The position numbers and the translations under genes were made by a program. The notes under the pieces are model-generated. The model searched no databases, was not told where the DNA came from, and saw only the letters and a list, made by a program, of their open reading frames with translations. From NCBI GenBank assembly GCA_013399695.1, contig VXAU01001332.1, forward strand, positions 62,186-126,185: a stretch of DNA of 64,000 bases, written 5' to 3'. This DNA comes from Formicarius rufipectus (lineage: Eukaryota; Chordata; Aves; Passeriformes; Formicariidae). Positions 51,181 to 64,000 of this stretch are shown here, in pieces. Every line of letters begins with the position of its first letter. The stretch's first letter is position 1.

Positions 51181-51762
51181 GGCAGAATGAATAAAAACTC
51201 CTGGATCAAAACCCCCCACAAACACACACACAGTCTGTCCACGGTATTTACGGGCAGCAAGTGAGGAGATGAGTGNCAATCCAAAAAACTCCATAAAATC
51301 CAGGTATGGGAAAAAGAAACAGCAGGAAAGGCAAAGAGAGAAAACCAAACTCAGGGGTTTCTCCTTCAGCCGTCTCCACGCTGCCGACTCCCAAAACCGA
51401 GTCTGTCTGCTTCCCCCCACCCTAAATCACCGGTCAACCTTACTTCTTTGTTAGAGGCAAATGGACTGGGGTAGGCCTATTTGCACCTCATTCTGGCAGT
51501 GGGGGAAGAAAAAATTCCATTAGATTCTGAACCTATAACAAGTCCACAGCATAAAACACCAATATCTGAGTTAGCTTGTCCCCTGTGAAACAAGATGGAT
51601 CTTTAAGGTCCTTTCTTCCTCTACTTGTACTGCAAGTTATGTTTAAAAAAAAAACAACAACCAAACAAAATACAAACAACACAAGTCTGTGTAGTGCTAC
51701 AGTGATGCACAATGACATTCACTTCACTTGATATACAGATCAAAAGTATTTCTGTTATGCAG

Positions 51763-51815
51763 GCTGGGGAACTGAGGCAGAGTGGTTAAGATGTGTCTGT
51801 GGCAGTCTGAGGCTG
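51763..51815. repeat. Possible ancient MIR-like relic
   Basis: ctggggaactgaggcagagt followed by ggttaagatgtg resembles the MIR core aaactgaggc, agagaggttaag. Only about 35 bases are similar, so chance is possible. Confidence 0.25.
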
Positions 51816-54800
51816 GAGAACTGCAGAGGATTCTTGCTGTTGCTTTAACATGTTCAGGTGTGCTGTCGAGGCAGTGTCTGCATGGCACAGCCTGGTGGCA
51901 AGGCTCCCTGTGCGCCCTGTTGCATTCACATCAAAGTTAAGCTTTTCATCTAGGAAGATCAGTAGTGGCTTCACAAACATGAGAATGCAATCCACTTTCA
52001 TCAACACTAGACACTGTCAAAACATTATTGACGTAAATCTTACTTTAATGTACACTAGACCAAGCTGGTTTTCAAGCTCCTCCATAATTCTTCATCACTA
52101 GCTTAACATGTGTTAATGGTTTTGCATGCCTGTGTTCATAAGCACCATAGGCTAACCAGTGACATTTTCTTTTTACCTGGTTTGTCTTTTTGGAGAAATT
52201 TACAACTAGGTTTTTCAAAGTCATATAAAGCATTTGAAATAAAGTCAATGTTCATTCTATTCTGGAATGAACACCTGGACCTTGCAGGAAATGTATGTGG
52301 TTAACTGCAGCCTCCTAACCATTTCGCTGCATCAATCGTAGTCCCCAGATATATAAGGCTAGAAATATTGTTTGATGGATATAATGATGTGTGGTTTTTA
52401 ATTGAATTAGCTTACATGATTGAAGGGACCCGTAAAAGTAGGCACTAATGTATTTAAACCAGGCTATGTGATCTTGTGGTCAAGGCTGACTGTACAGACT
52501 TAATGCAATAATTTTACCCAGAATTACAGACAGCCTTGCACTGCCAGCTGAGATACTAGCATTTTGTAAACTTGATTTTTGTCATTCATAATTAATAGTT
52601 TTAACATAGGTGTCCTTTCTAATGGCCAAAAAATAGGAAAATGAATAGCAATACTGATACTTTATTTACTATAAATCAGCTTCTAAGAAGAGAACCCTAA
52701 AGTGGATAGGTAGAATTTTATAATGCATTATGGTTCTCTTGTTGTATACTGATACCAGTCAATAGATTCAGGAATGCACCACTGCACCAGTTGGTACTGA
52801 AAAAGTTATTTTATTTTCAGAGACTAGATAAGAAGATGTTAGATCTCTTTTCCTACACTTTCTCAGGTATCAATTTATACTGTGCATTGTAAAATATAAA
52901 CTGAAGGGTATCTCATCCTGAAGGATTAGTATATGGAGAAACAATGATTTTTCATAATATATTAGCTGCATCTTTGGCTCATCAAAGGGTGGCCCAAACA
53001 AAGAGTGGTTTAGTGAGGATGTGATTCATGTGTACTTGCTGATACAAGGAAGCAATTGTTGGTTTTCAGAGCTGCCAAGAACAAAGAATGGGACACTGAA
53101 AAAACAGTGCAACTCCAACAGAAAAAAAATGGTAATCAGGGAGTACAAAGGTACAAAAGAGGTTAGTNCAGGTAGTGCTCTTTCACTAATAGAGTAAAAA
53201 AAGTTTGTGGAATGGAAACAACTGAAAAGTAGACAGCATGGTAGATGTTGTGGACTTGAGCATCTTTGAATATGCTTTAATGCAAAATTGCCAAGACAGA
53301 CTAGAAAGCACACTTTTTTAGTATGTAATAATTTTTTAAGTAGTTAGAGTATTTGCCAACCTTTATTGGCACTGCAATAAATAATGACGAATGCAAGGAA
53401 CTCTTAAATTTTTATTTTTTAAAAGATTTTGTAATATTTTTTAAAAAAAAGTTGCTATGTGTTTCTGCAAATTATTTTGAAGGATAATGACTTGGCTTTA
53501 AGCTGCTGGTTTTGCAGGTGGTTGTTCTTGAGTACGTTAGTATTATTGTGAATCTTGGCAACTGTTGGCTTTATGGCCACAATAGGGGCATTGGTGACTG
53601 TTACCTGCTATAAAGTAAGCTGTGATACATTAGAAGTGATGCGTGGGTAGTGTGAATGTTGACAAAGCTTTGTTTTTTGTCTGCTTTTTCCCCATGCAAA
53701 AAGAGACATCCTCTGCAGGAACACATCAATGTTTTCAGTTTGGTAGCTGAAATGAATGAAATAAGCTATAAAATACTACAATAACATTTGAAAGCTAATG
53801 ATGAACAGATTTGTGAAGCTGGTTTTTTCATTGAGCTCTTGTTATGTGAATTATAATGCTCAATTCAAAGAAGAAGCTCCATAACAGCAGGTGGGACAGA
53901 TAGGTACTTGAGACCTTGCAAAATGCAGTATTTATTGATTGATTTCTCAATCTGTCATTCCCTGAGAGTCTTCCTTCTTAGCCATTGCTCACCCATGTTG
54001 AATTTTTGCTCTCACAGAAAACTAGACTTGAGTACTCCTGCAGCCAAGATTGGGTGTGTTTTTTGTGTGACATGTAAGGTGTCTGGAAACAGCCCTTGTG
54101 TGTGGCCCTGCAGGAAGCGTGTTTGGATTCCTCAGCATCTCTTCCCTCTGCTGCATGCTGATCATCCCTTTGGCAGACTGTGCCGGCTCCCACCAGTGCT
54201 GCTGCTGGGAATGCTCGCCCTGTTGATCCAGGCACCATAATAGGAAGCTCCCTGGTCTATCCTGGGGAAACAGTCAGGTCCTGGGGAAACGAACAAACAG
54301 GTCTGGGAAAAAAAGCGCAAGCCTGACATATGGCGTGGCCATAGCAACAAGCAGAAATGAGGGTGCTGTTTTGGAGTAAATGAAAGCTATTGAGGCTCAA
54401 CAAGAAGCTAGAAAGTATCTTTGCTAGATTTACAAAGCTATTCTGTATGTGCATGTCTGGAGTTTTCTGAAACACACCACATGCAAGAGGATAGATTAAA
54501 AAAAACCCACCAGAACCGAACAAAATCTGAAATAAGTATGCAAGGGTGTCACAAGAAACTTTAACTGGAAGATTTCTAAGCGCATTTACTCCTGAGAAAT
54601 ATTAATGTGATCAATTATTTGACCAATCATAGAATATCTCTTTGGCTGTGTAAACTTTAAAGTCCAGCACCTAGATTGCTCAGTAAAATGAATGTATTTT
54701 TCCTGTACTATGAAGCCTGGGCAAAGTTTTGTGTGTCTGAACTGGACCAAGGTAAGATTGCATTTTATAACTTGGTAGTTGTTTTTTTCGCCTTCTTTCT

Positions 54801-57585
54801 TAGCATCATTAAAAACAAATATATGTATTTTCTAGCTGGGAGGGATTTTCTTTTTGATTGCTGAAAAGGTTTCAGGGGCTTTATTATAGGAAAGCTCTAA
54901 AGCTTATCAGTGTGACAATGATGCAGTTACATACATAGTCAGAGCATTTGTAGCATATCTTTCAGTACACTGATTTTTAAAATGGTACAGGTAAATTTTA
55001 AATACAAGATGACAAAGTGCTCTGAAAACTTACAAAGAAACAAGTTTTGACACTTGGGGGCTAAACCAATTTTTATTTCTTTTTTTTTTTTTTTTCTTTC
55101 CTTTTTTTTTTTTTTTGATGGTCAGGAATATACATCTGTAGTCTCATCTTTGTTTCACAGGGCTGTGAAAAGTAAATAGGTTACAGGAATGATATATGAA
55201 ATAAAACTGTGCTGTTGGGATTAAGTAAAACTGCAAGAAGATAGAGTTTGATAACAGTGTTGTAAATGTTTTGTCTTTACAGGCAGATATTCTGTGCTCA
55301 TGTGTCTTTTAGATTGTATAGACTGGTATAAATAAAAGCATGCTGATATACATAGGCAGTTTAGGTTTGTTCTTGAAATCTTTATAAGAGCTTGAAAAAA
55401 ACTGTCTGACTGATCAGAGGTAAGATGAGAGAACAGGTGTTGAGTCTTAAATTTGTTATACTCTATCATTTAAAAAATGTGCCTAAGTATGAAACTGTGC
55501 CTTAATTACTCTTGAGGGAGGAGTCTATAGGGTTTGGTTTTGTTTTCTTTTTTTTTCACTTCCTTCTACTGTGCTTTAGCTATTGTGAAATAGCAAACTC
55601 TACACAAATCTGTCTATTTCCTGGTCTGTCTTTTCACCCTGTGTCCTGCCCAGCAGTGATGTCTAGCCTTTGCTGATGCACATAATTTTATTGAGTGGAA
55701 AGAGATATCCACCTGTGCTGCATCTGCTGAGTGGTTTGCCAGTGGACTTGTAGGCAGAAGCACTGAAAGTGATTAAGATCCTTCTTGACAACCAGGAGTC
55801 TTCAAGGAATCTGTTAGCAGACTTGGGCAAATAACTTTGTTTTGCTTCAAAGTACTTTCCCTCTCAGGAAATATTCTAATCAAGAGCTGGGATTTTGTGA
55901 ATTTATACTGGTATTTTGATATAAGGTGATTAATATAGTGATACACTGAACAATAGACAAGGCATGTGGTGTGCTTACACTGAATTGGCAGTTTTGGGAA
56001 TTCTCACCACCTTGTACTGAGAAAACAGTTTGAAAATCAGAAGCATGTTTGGTTTTTTAAAGCCAGGAATATGCTTTTGACAGTCTAGTAGTAAATGAAA
56101 CCATAATTAACAGAATAGGTATATCAATCTCATGAAGTGAGCATGAAAATTAATATTCACTGAAGTTATCAAATGTTACGTCTCATTTTGAATGGAATTT
56201 GCCTTAGACAAGACAAACACTCCCTAGTTAAGTAGTTAACTATACAGTCCTATACAACTGAACTACAGTTTTTACACTCTTTCAGTTTTATCATCTTGTT
56301 TGGAGGTTGAACAGAAGTATGGCATTGGAGTGGAGGGGGAGAGGGGTGACCTGGAGGGTGGTACTAGAGCATCAGTTCTGTTGACTGGGGCATTTGAGCA
56401 GTTTATGTGAATTCAAGTAGCTGGAGCTGGAGAGAGTCTTCATTTTATCAGGCTGTGGATGGAGCCCAAAGCTGGTGTTATTTGTCATTGTTGTCTATTT
56501 GATAAAGACTTGATAGAATCAGCTGTTAAGCAATAGCTTCTTTGGAAGACTGAATAAATTTTAATTAGTTGCACTATGGCCCTTTTTAACATTTTTCTCT
56601 TTGTTGTTGCAAAAGTGGGCTTGTACATGTGTGCCAACATAAATAGATAGGCTGATATCTTTCTGCATTGGCTGAGGTCTTTCATGTGTTACTCAGAGCT
56701 TTTTCAGCAGCCAAATTTTCCCAGCTTTTTTTTTTTTTTTTTTAATTAACTAATAAAAATCCAAGCAAAAAATTATGATGCCATATCTATTTAGACCTCA
56801 CTGGTTTTGTTTGATTTTAAGATCTTTTCCAAACAAGGGGTGGTTTTTTTAGAGACTCAAAAGTATTTATTTAGGAGGACTGAAGTACCAAAAATGCCTA
56901 GTTTCTTTATAAAATACCTGCTAATAATGAAATGTTAATATTTTACTTTAATAATGTTTGTGTATTTTGTATCCACGTTGCAAGTTCATCAGAGACTATA
57001 CCTCAATCTAATCATGTCCTTCTGTTAGTGGAACCAAATTAGTTTGCAATATGTGATGTTACTTTCATGTTTTTTAATCTACCTTTGGTTTCAAATTTTG
57101 TATGAATGGCCACATTCATTATAGTTTAGTGTTCAGAAAAGGAGTGATGGTGAGTTATTGATTAAGGAGAAGTTTTACATTTCAAATGAAATTTTCTTTA
57201 AAGCTTTTCTGTGCTGTGTAAGTTCATAAGTGAACTAAATTATCAAAGCTAAAGTATATTAATTTGTTACAATTTTGCTTTTAACCATTGTTAAATACAA
57301 AATATTAACTAGTTACAAACCATAGCTAAAAGCAGTACTTGTAAAAGGGAATTACTGTATGGTGTTACAGTGCATAATGGAATCTGCTAAATGAAAACCA
57401 TATTTATATGTTTTCAAAGAAAATATTAATTTAGCAATAAAATTGTTTCCCTGTAAATATGAATTTATTGATGGTCTGTCAAACTCAAGCTGCTCAGAAG
57501 CAACATCTTCTAGAAAACATTAGTGTTTTCTACATTTGAACAGTTAGTTGTGAATAATGCAATGTAAATAATGAAAAAATGCTGG

Positions 57586-57652
57586 AAAACAAAAACAAAA
57601 ACCAAACCAAACCAAAAACAAAAACAAAAACAAAAACAAACAAAAAAAAACA
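57586..57652 (+). repeat. (CAAAAA)n / CAAA tract
   Basis: Several CAAAAA units in a row, then an A9 run. Confidence 0.85.
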
Positions 57653-60600
57653 GCCTGGAGGAATGACTAAAAGGGTCCCTCTCATCTGAAAACTATTTCT
57701 ACCATGTGACTGAGAAATGCATAACATTATAATCATAGGTATGTGTGATTTGAGATAACATTGATGCTTGCTATGGTGTTAGTTTTCTTTCATAAAGAAA
57801 AGTAAAATTCATCCAGGTAAGAGGGCTCCTACAAAATTGTTTCAACTTTTGTGATGGCTACTGGAGACTAACAGATGTAGGAGTTGTGTGGTTTGTAGCT
57901 GTCTTAAGTAAAACCTACTGCAATACCTGGCTGTGTAGGTCTGGATTGTGCTTTAAGCTGGCGAGGTATCAGCCCTGTAGAGCAAGAGTGGTTCTGAGTT
58001 AACACCCCTGTCTCACAACAGCCCATGCTACAGAGTAGGAAGGAGCAAAACCCTCACAGGACATAGTGATACTGCAGCTCTGCACTTGTGGCAGAACTGG
58101 GCATCCAGCTGCCTCTTCTGAACTTCTGTCCCTGGTCCTGGTGCTCATGTGTTCTATCCTGAGCTAGTCTGGTCTTTTGCTTGCTTCTTCCTGTGTATAT
58201 TACAGGTGGATGAGCTATGTGAAAATATGAATAGCTAAAAATTAAGGATTCCAGCAGCTGATTTCTTCAGCTAGCTCTTGCCTATTGCCTATTGCCCAGC
58301 TGAGGCAGAACACTCTCTACTCTACTCCAGCATAAGGTTAAACAGGGTTGCCCAACCCAAAGAAACCCATCTGTGTTGACGTTGGACAGTGAGGCATGGG
58401 TACGTCACTTGTCCTTTTATCAGCACTTGGCCAATACCTCCTAGCGTGGCCTGGTCTGAACCTGCTAACCTGGCCAGGTGTGCAGTCATCTACGACTGAT
58501 GAACTGAGCACCAGGCGGTGGAGCAGAGAGACAGGGCTGCATGACCTGAATGCAGTAGCACCCCACTGTGCTCTGTCACCACCACATGAGAAGACAGAGC
58601 CTAAAAAGGCACTCACATTCTGTATTTAGAATGAGAGGCAAATTATTGGTATCAACAGACAAGGAGTAAGAAAACATGGATATACCATAAGCTTCCTCAT
58701 GCACATACTGAGATTTCTTGTAAGGGGCATTTAAATCATACTGATAATAAGTATGCTATTCAGAAAACTGCAAAGCTGCCTTTGACCTGGTTACGTTGTC
58801 TTGTTTCCATCTCTCTCTCATGTGTACGTATAAACTGAACCTCACAGTACACCTGACTGTGGGCCTAGAAACCACTTGGGTTTTGTGCTTGTTTGTTTCA
58901 TTTGACCTAGAGGCATTCGGGTGAAGTGTTCACTTAGACCAAAAAAAAGAAGTATCAAATTTTTGTTTGTTTCTCTGTATGCATGAGAAAAGCGTGTAAT
59001 GGATGAGATTGGTTGTTTCTCTTGTTCTAAATGAATAGATCTTAATTTCTTTGTGAATCTACATAGATGTATCTATGTATCTATTTAAATAGTATCTAGA
59101 TGTATCTATCTAAATAAATAATCAAATGAAGGGTGTGAAGGAAACATTGGAATGAGTATTGGTGAGTGAATTACCTTCCTTGAAGGAACAATGACACTAT
59201 CATGTGCATTTCAGAAAGAAGTACAACAGCTATTGTTTAATAAGAACTGGAGTCTGAACCAAGAAAATTGAATGAAACAACTTGCAGCCTGCTTTCTAAA
59301 CGTTGGTGTCTGTGGTATGTGATTTATGAGCATTTGTTAAGGTGTGTTTATATGGGAACTATACTTGATCTTGTTGCAGCATCACAGTCCACAATTGTCT
59401 GCCTTGTCTGTGGAATCATTGCTGGTTTTCACAGCTGTAAAATGTGGGTTGAAAGACTCATTTCTTTTATTATGAAATTACAACCATTAAGCAGTATTTC
59501 TGATGAACTATTGCAGTTTGATATTGGTGAGGTCTACAGTAGGAACAGCCCATTAAAATAAGAATGCCATGTTACAGGAGAGGTAACATTAATCCATCAA
59601 TACCTGTGAAACTGTTTTTGGTCCTTATATAGCAAGCCAGCTTTCTGTGTGAAATAGATAATACCTGTAAAGCTTAGATTTTTTTCTGGTTGTATCAGTC
59701 TTAGGATGAGTGAACCATTGCAGCTCTCTAAATGAAGTATCACATCTCTTTACATGTTTGTTAGATATAGCTGTCTGCATGATGTGGGTATAGACTTCTT
59801 TTGTGAGTATGCTATGGTAGATATTTTTGGGGGGGTGATATTACTTGCAGGGTGCATATACATTAAAAATAGAACTTATTCAGATGATTATGAATTTTAT
59901 ATTCCTTTTATTACAGATCTATTTTTTAGTTCAAAACTGGATATGAGGTAGGAAAAGGTGAAAAAACTTTTGTCAGATATGTTTACAGACAATTTTTTTC
60001 CATTTAGTAAGAAGAAAACAGTCAGATTTTCCTACAAATGTGTTTTAGAAAAAAAGATCCTCTTTCTCTTTTCTCCATAGTCAAATGACGAATAACTTTT
60101 TTGTGGAGGAAAATTTTGATATGAGAATAAATCACCTTTATTGTTTCTCTTCTGTGGATACCTTTATGGATTTATTACAGGGAGTCTTAGAAAAGTTTTA
60201 AGCTTCACTGTATTCTTTTCCCAAGATAAAAGTATCCTTACATGGTATAAACAGTGATGTAGCTTATAAATCTTGCTCACACAAATAAACTTCAGATAGT
60301 CATCTGCAGTAACCAAGGTAGCAGGTACAAGTTGCAGGAATTTGGTGCTGCAGGACGTCAATGGTTAGCTGCAGCTATGAGTGTATCTCTACAACACAAC
60401 ATTAACTGTTGCAGTCCTTCAGTGTAAAGCCTTTGCAGTACCTTTTTTAACAGTTACTCTTCTCTTAAATGCCTTTGGACTAAATGTCTCTGCACAGCTG
60501 TGTTCAAGTAGACATATAGAGGAGCTGCATCTAGGAGGATCACACTTGCCTTTTGAGTTAGATTATTTTTACTTCTTTTCTTTCTGTAAAGTGCATTAAA

Positions 60601-61154
60601 GTGTCTATTAAGCATAGGCGCTTACTGCTGAGGAGCATAAGAGTGGCACTGAGACTCTACTTGGAGCAAAGTTTGCCAATTTTCTGCATTAGCTGCCCTG
60701 ACAAAACATTCTTGACTTGGGCTGTACTTTGGGAAAGAGGGAGTGGGTATGTTCATATTCAAAGTATGGAAAAGAAGTGGTAACTCAATGAAACACAGAA
60801 TAGGGTGTAAGACAAACTATGCAGTTATATTTGAGGCTGAGATTTCCACCCAGCTTTCTTGCCTGCACTTTGCCTGGAGAAGGCGGAAAAGCAGGATTCA
60901 TTTTTCCTTGCAGATAAGGTGAAAGAGTGAAGGTGATAGCACTGCTTTCACTGTTTAGTTGTCATTGCTCCCAAGTCAGGAATGGATGTGTAATAGGATG
61001 AGGAGAAAAACCAGATCTGGCAGTGGAAGATCTTTCCCAGCAGCAATCTCTAAGAAAAAAATACGCAAAAGAACGTGACTAAGAATGAATTGACATGCTA
61101 TCTGTGGATGCAGTTTTTAGAACTTTTCTTTTACCTGAAATATGATTTATTTTT

Positions 61155-61199
61155 CAGGTTTGTTTGTTTGTTTGGGGTTTGTTTGTTTGTTTGTTTTTC
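61155..61199 (+). repeat. (GTTT)n microsatellite
   Basis: Two short GTTT arrays split by ggg (gtttgtttgtttggggtttg). Similar short arrays lie at 30,100-30,137 and 33,078-33,122 (CAAA) and at 43,128-43,172 and 44,418-44,452 (GTTT). Confidence 0.85.
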
Positions 61200-61501
61200 T
61201 TTTCTTTATTTTGGGAATTGTCCTGTACGAGGCATCCTATATATTTACAATTTATATAATATGAGCATTAAGAGAAGGAGACAAAAGGGTTTTTTTTTCC
61301 CTTTCCACATATAACAGACCTTTCTTCTGATCTTCTGAGAGAGGACTCTACTTAAAAGGAGGTTGGAAGGCCAGTCATCTCATAAAGTATCAAACTGTTT
61401 GGTTTTGAGATCTGGTCACAATAAAGCCTGAGCAGCTCATTTAAGAGGTGTGTTAGGGCATGTCCTGGAAGTAAAGTGAGAAGTAAATATTTTCTATTTT
61501 A

Positions 61502-61543
61502 TTTTCTACTTTTCTATCCAAATTTTCTACTTTTCTATCCAAA
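61502..61543 (+). repeat. 21-bp perfect tandem duplication
   Basis: The unit ttttctacttttctatccaa plus A occurs at 61,502-61,522 and again at 61,523-61,543 without a mismatch, so the duplication is recent or the unit is under constraint. Confidence 0.92.
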
Positions 61544-63479
61544 TTATAATGAGATGTGAAGTAAACAGATTGCTGCCAGGGTATTGTAAGTGAATTAACC
61601 ATTGTAAGTGGTGGTCTTGTGTGGCTTCTTCCAGAGTTTTGAAAGGTTTAGCTTAGAATATTCTCTGAAGAGTTGATAAGAGTGACAGCAAGAGAAGCAT
61701 GCCATTAAAATGGCTTGCATAAATACAATTGATTTTTGCATATGAATTAGAGATGAAAAATAAGAAATATGAAATCTCGGTTAACTCCAGGGTCTCTCAT
61801 GTCCAGTGCAAGCCAAGCACACGTTTGATTTGTGTGACAGCCTTTTTTACAGGTAGAGAGAAACTTCAAACAAAACAGCTTGGTGTCTATGGAGAAGTAT
61901 GATGATGTTATGAATTAACTGAGTGGACTAGGTATTTCCACTAACACTGCAAAAATTTAAGCTTAATATTAAAAATTACTGCACAAAGTTATTTGTTTGA
62001 AGCTGTTTGTTTGAAGTATTTCCATGTCAGAAATATAAATAACTCAGATTTGTTGTTTCACAGCTTATTCTGTTGTGATTCAAAGATATTGTGTATTTGT
62101 AACAATATACTGTGTGTATTTGTATCAATATACTGACACATGCATAAAACATTATATGTATTGTGTTTTTGTGATGTGAGATTATATATCTATACATATC
62201 CATATAAAGTTTTTTTATTGTTTGTATTTGTCTATTTTAACATTGCTTTTATGGTGAAACTTGAAAAACCTTCTGTATACAACACATGGTATTAATGGTA
62301 TAATACCGTGGTCATGGTATTAATTTCATAGACAAAACAAGGGTTGAAATAAGGTATAATTCCAGTTGGTTGTGAGCTGCTCGGGAGCGTCCATTGAAAA
62401 TACTGCAGTTATAGAGAATACCTTTAAAGACACTGGTCTGGTACCACATTGCAAGATCTATAGTCTGAAAAAAATTCAATATGTTCTTATATATTCATAG
62501 CTAATGCTTTTGTTATCACTAGAAGGCAGTAAGCACAAACACTGAGTTATGTATTTACTTGAAGGTATTTTTATTTTTCTTTTTTTTCCCTTTAATTTAA
62601 AATCATGAAGGTATATAACCTAAGACTTTATTATACAACTCAGCTCCTGAGTTTTACTACATATTTCACCTAAAGTGATTTAGAAGGACACTGTCATCTC
62701 AATCAGTTTAACAACATAAAATTCTCATATTTGATGCATAGGAATTATATATTCCCTAGTACAAAGATCTGTAAATGACAGCATATGTTATTCTATCATT
62801 TTTAATAAATGTAATTCTGACAGGTAGGAGGCTGCTAAGAAAGTCTTTTAAAAGAAGTGCAACTGTGTTACAGATAACATCCTAAAAACTGAGTCTCCTT
62901 CTGGAGAATTGAGGGTTTGTTGCAATTACATGCATTGGTTCTCAACCACCAGTGGAGTTCAAGTCTTCTTGATATCAGCACAAGACCCAGCTTTGAATCC
63001 ACCCATGCTGCTCTCTTGGTGTGTGGCAGCTTATTGCTCCATCTGAAATAACTCCTAATATTCATAAAATTCCTAATTGATTAGTGTTTTTTTACTTAAA
63101 TTCTACATTTTTTTCCTCCTAATTAAGGAATCTTATGTGTAATGCAGAGAAGTTGGGTGAGGCTGGTTGATTCACTGTAGTTTCCTTTTCCCTAGTTATC
63201 CTGCTGCTTCCTCCAGACCACCTCTCATTTTTGGCCCAGTTGAGTCCATCCAAATGCCCTTGCTTGCTGGATAAAATGACTATTCTTTTCTGCTGGTCTT
63301 CCACCATTTTGTAGACTCTCCTTTTTGTGGGAAGGCTTTCTGCCAGTGTATATGCCATCAGAACTCTGAGATGGAGCTGGCTTGTGCTGTGAAAACAGTA
63401 CTGCTTTTTTGATGAGTAGGAGTTGGATTTGATGTGGGTGATTATTACTGTATTTTGGCATCTGGAGTTAGCCTAAAAC

Positions 63480-63556
63480 TCTTAGGAACATAGAAAGGTT
63501 AGGGTTGGAAGGGACCTTAAAGATTATCTGGTTCTTACACCCTGCCACAGGTATTG
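63480..63556 (-). mobile_element. CR1 LINE 3' terminal scrap
   Basis: About 75 bases of inverted CR1 terminus: aacatagaaaggttagggtt, ggaagggaccttaaagatta and accctgccacagg. Nothing of the element remains beyond this. Confidence 0.8.
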
Positions 63557-63940
63557 TTTTTCAATATATTTTGACAGGGTCTTGATTTGGGTTATGAGAT
63601 TTCTTCAGGCTATCTGTTCTTGTTTGTAATGCATACAACTTCGAAAACTAAAACTGGTGATATACTTGGCTGTCTTCCTCTTTGCTTTACTTTTCACTGT
63701 TTACTGGACAACATGTGCTGCATCCAGTACATTTGCATTCAGGATTGATGCACAGACATATCGCTGAAGGTTCCTGGTGCAACTTCATAGTCAATCCAGG
63801 GGGCTGCAGTGGAGAACATTATTCTCCTTCACTCAAAGGTAAGTATGTTTCTGCTGGAGTTCCTCTATTTCCCTTCACTGACCTGTGAAAGACTGAGATG
63901 GTAAGTCTCCTGTGGAACAGGACAGAAAATCATTGTAACT

Positions 63941-64000
63941 GAATCACAGAATCACAGACTGGGTCAGGTTGGAAGGCAGCACAGCGGGTCATCTGGTCCC
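63941..64000 (-). mobile_element. CR1 LINE 3' end, cut by the window edge
   Basis: Inverted CR1 terminus with two octamer-like units (aatcacagaatcacagac), then ggttggaaggcagcacagcg and catctggtccc. The element continues past the window. Confidence 0.8.

Larger units (their letters stand above)
42195..64000 (+). other. PDE4D: Partial PDE4D intron after the UCR2 exon
   Basis: The intron begins with gtagga at 42,195 and runs past the window end. I looked for the next UCR2 exon (FKRMLNREL...) and for the PDE4D6 first exon (MPEANYLLSVSW...) on the + strand and found neither. Recognisable content is limited to microsatellites, two possible ancient MIR-like relics, a slightly GC-richer patch near 58.3-58.6 kb, and CR1 ends after 63.48 kb. 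Failure to read on from the exon past the donor would add residues up to a stop at 42,468-42,470. Confidence 0.75.

Noticed and set aside
54626..54644. aatcatagaatat, resembling a CR1 terminus
   Set aside because: No CR1 sequence follows on either side, so the octamer-like match is chance.
59268..59561. 97-codon frame with hydrophobic stretches
   Set aside because: No recognisable family, no splice or promoter context, and its length is not unusual for AT-rich sequence of this size.

Overview
This is a 64 kb piece of vertebrate nuclear DNA, almost certainly from a bird. The evidence is the many CR1 retrotransposon fragments, several with the 3' end typical of bird CR1, two solo-LTR-like elements of types common in birds, short microsatellites and no mammalian-type Alu or L1. 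The window holds one recognisable protein-coding exon. At 41,964-42,194 on the + strand lies the first coding exon of the short isoform 1 of PDE4D, the cAMP-specific 3',5'-cyclic phosphodiesterase 4D. Its last 113 bases (42,082-42,194) are the UCR2 exon that long PDE4D isoforms also use. PDE4D is Z-linked in chicken, so this is probably Z-chromosome sequence.

Layout. Bases 1-42,081 read as the 3' part of a large intron of the long PDE4D transcripts. This part is rich in mobile elements: CR1 fragments at about 2.05, 4.03, 18.2, 28.2, 34.0 and 36.3 kb; a solo LTR with a 5-bp target duplication at 5,255-6,078; a second LTR-like element inserted inside the CR1 at 28.8-29.5 kb; and two copies of a tRNA-derived SINE at 11,178 and 32,354, each with a clean target-site duplication and a CAA-type tail. 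A CpG-rich block at about 17.74-18.15 kb is not linked to any known exon and could be an alternative promoter. The PDE4D1 promoter and exon lie in a strong CpG island (about 41.5-42.3 kb). Bases 42,195-64,000 read as the intron after the UCR2 exon; I found no further exon in it.

How it works together. Long PDE4D mRNAs, started far upstream, splice into 42,082. The short PDE4D1 mRNA starts in the CpG island and reads straight through that acceptor, so the branch site, pyrimidine tract and AG of the long-form intron are at the same time PDE4D1 codons. In mammals this intronic promoter is cAMP-inducible and serves negative feedback on cAMP signalling. I see a consensus GC box here but no full CRE within about 1 kb.

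The most noteworthy items are the dual-use splice acceptor with a start codon sitting in a donor-like sequence, the unassigned tRNA-derived SINE family, the orphan CpG island, and a hairpin repeat that exactly flanks an assembly gap in the PDE4D1 promoter. Recognition of families is from memory; no searches were run.
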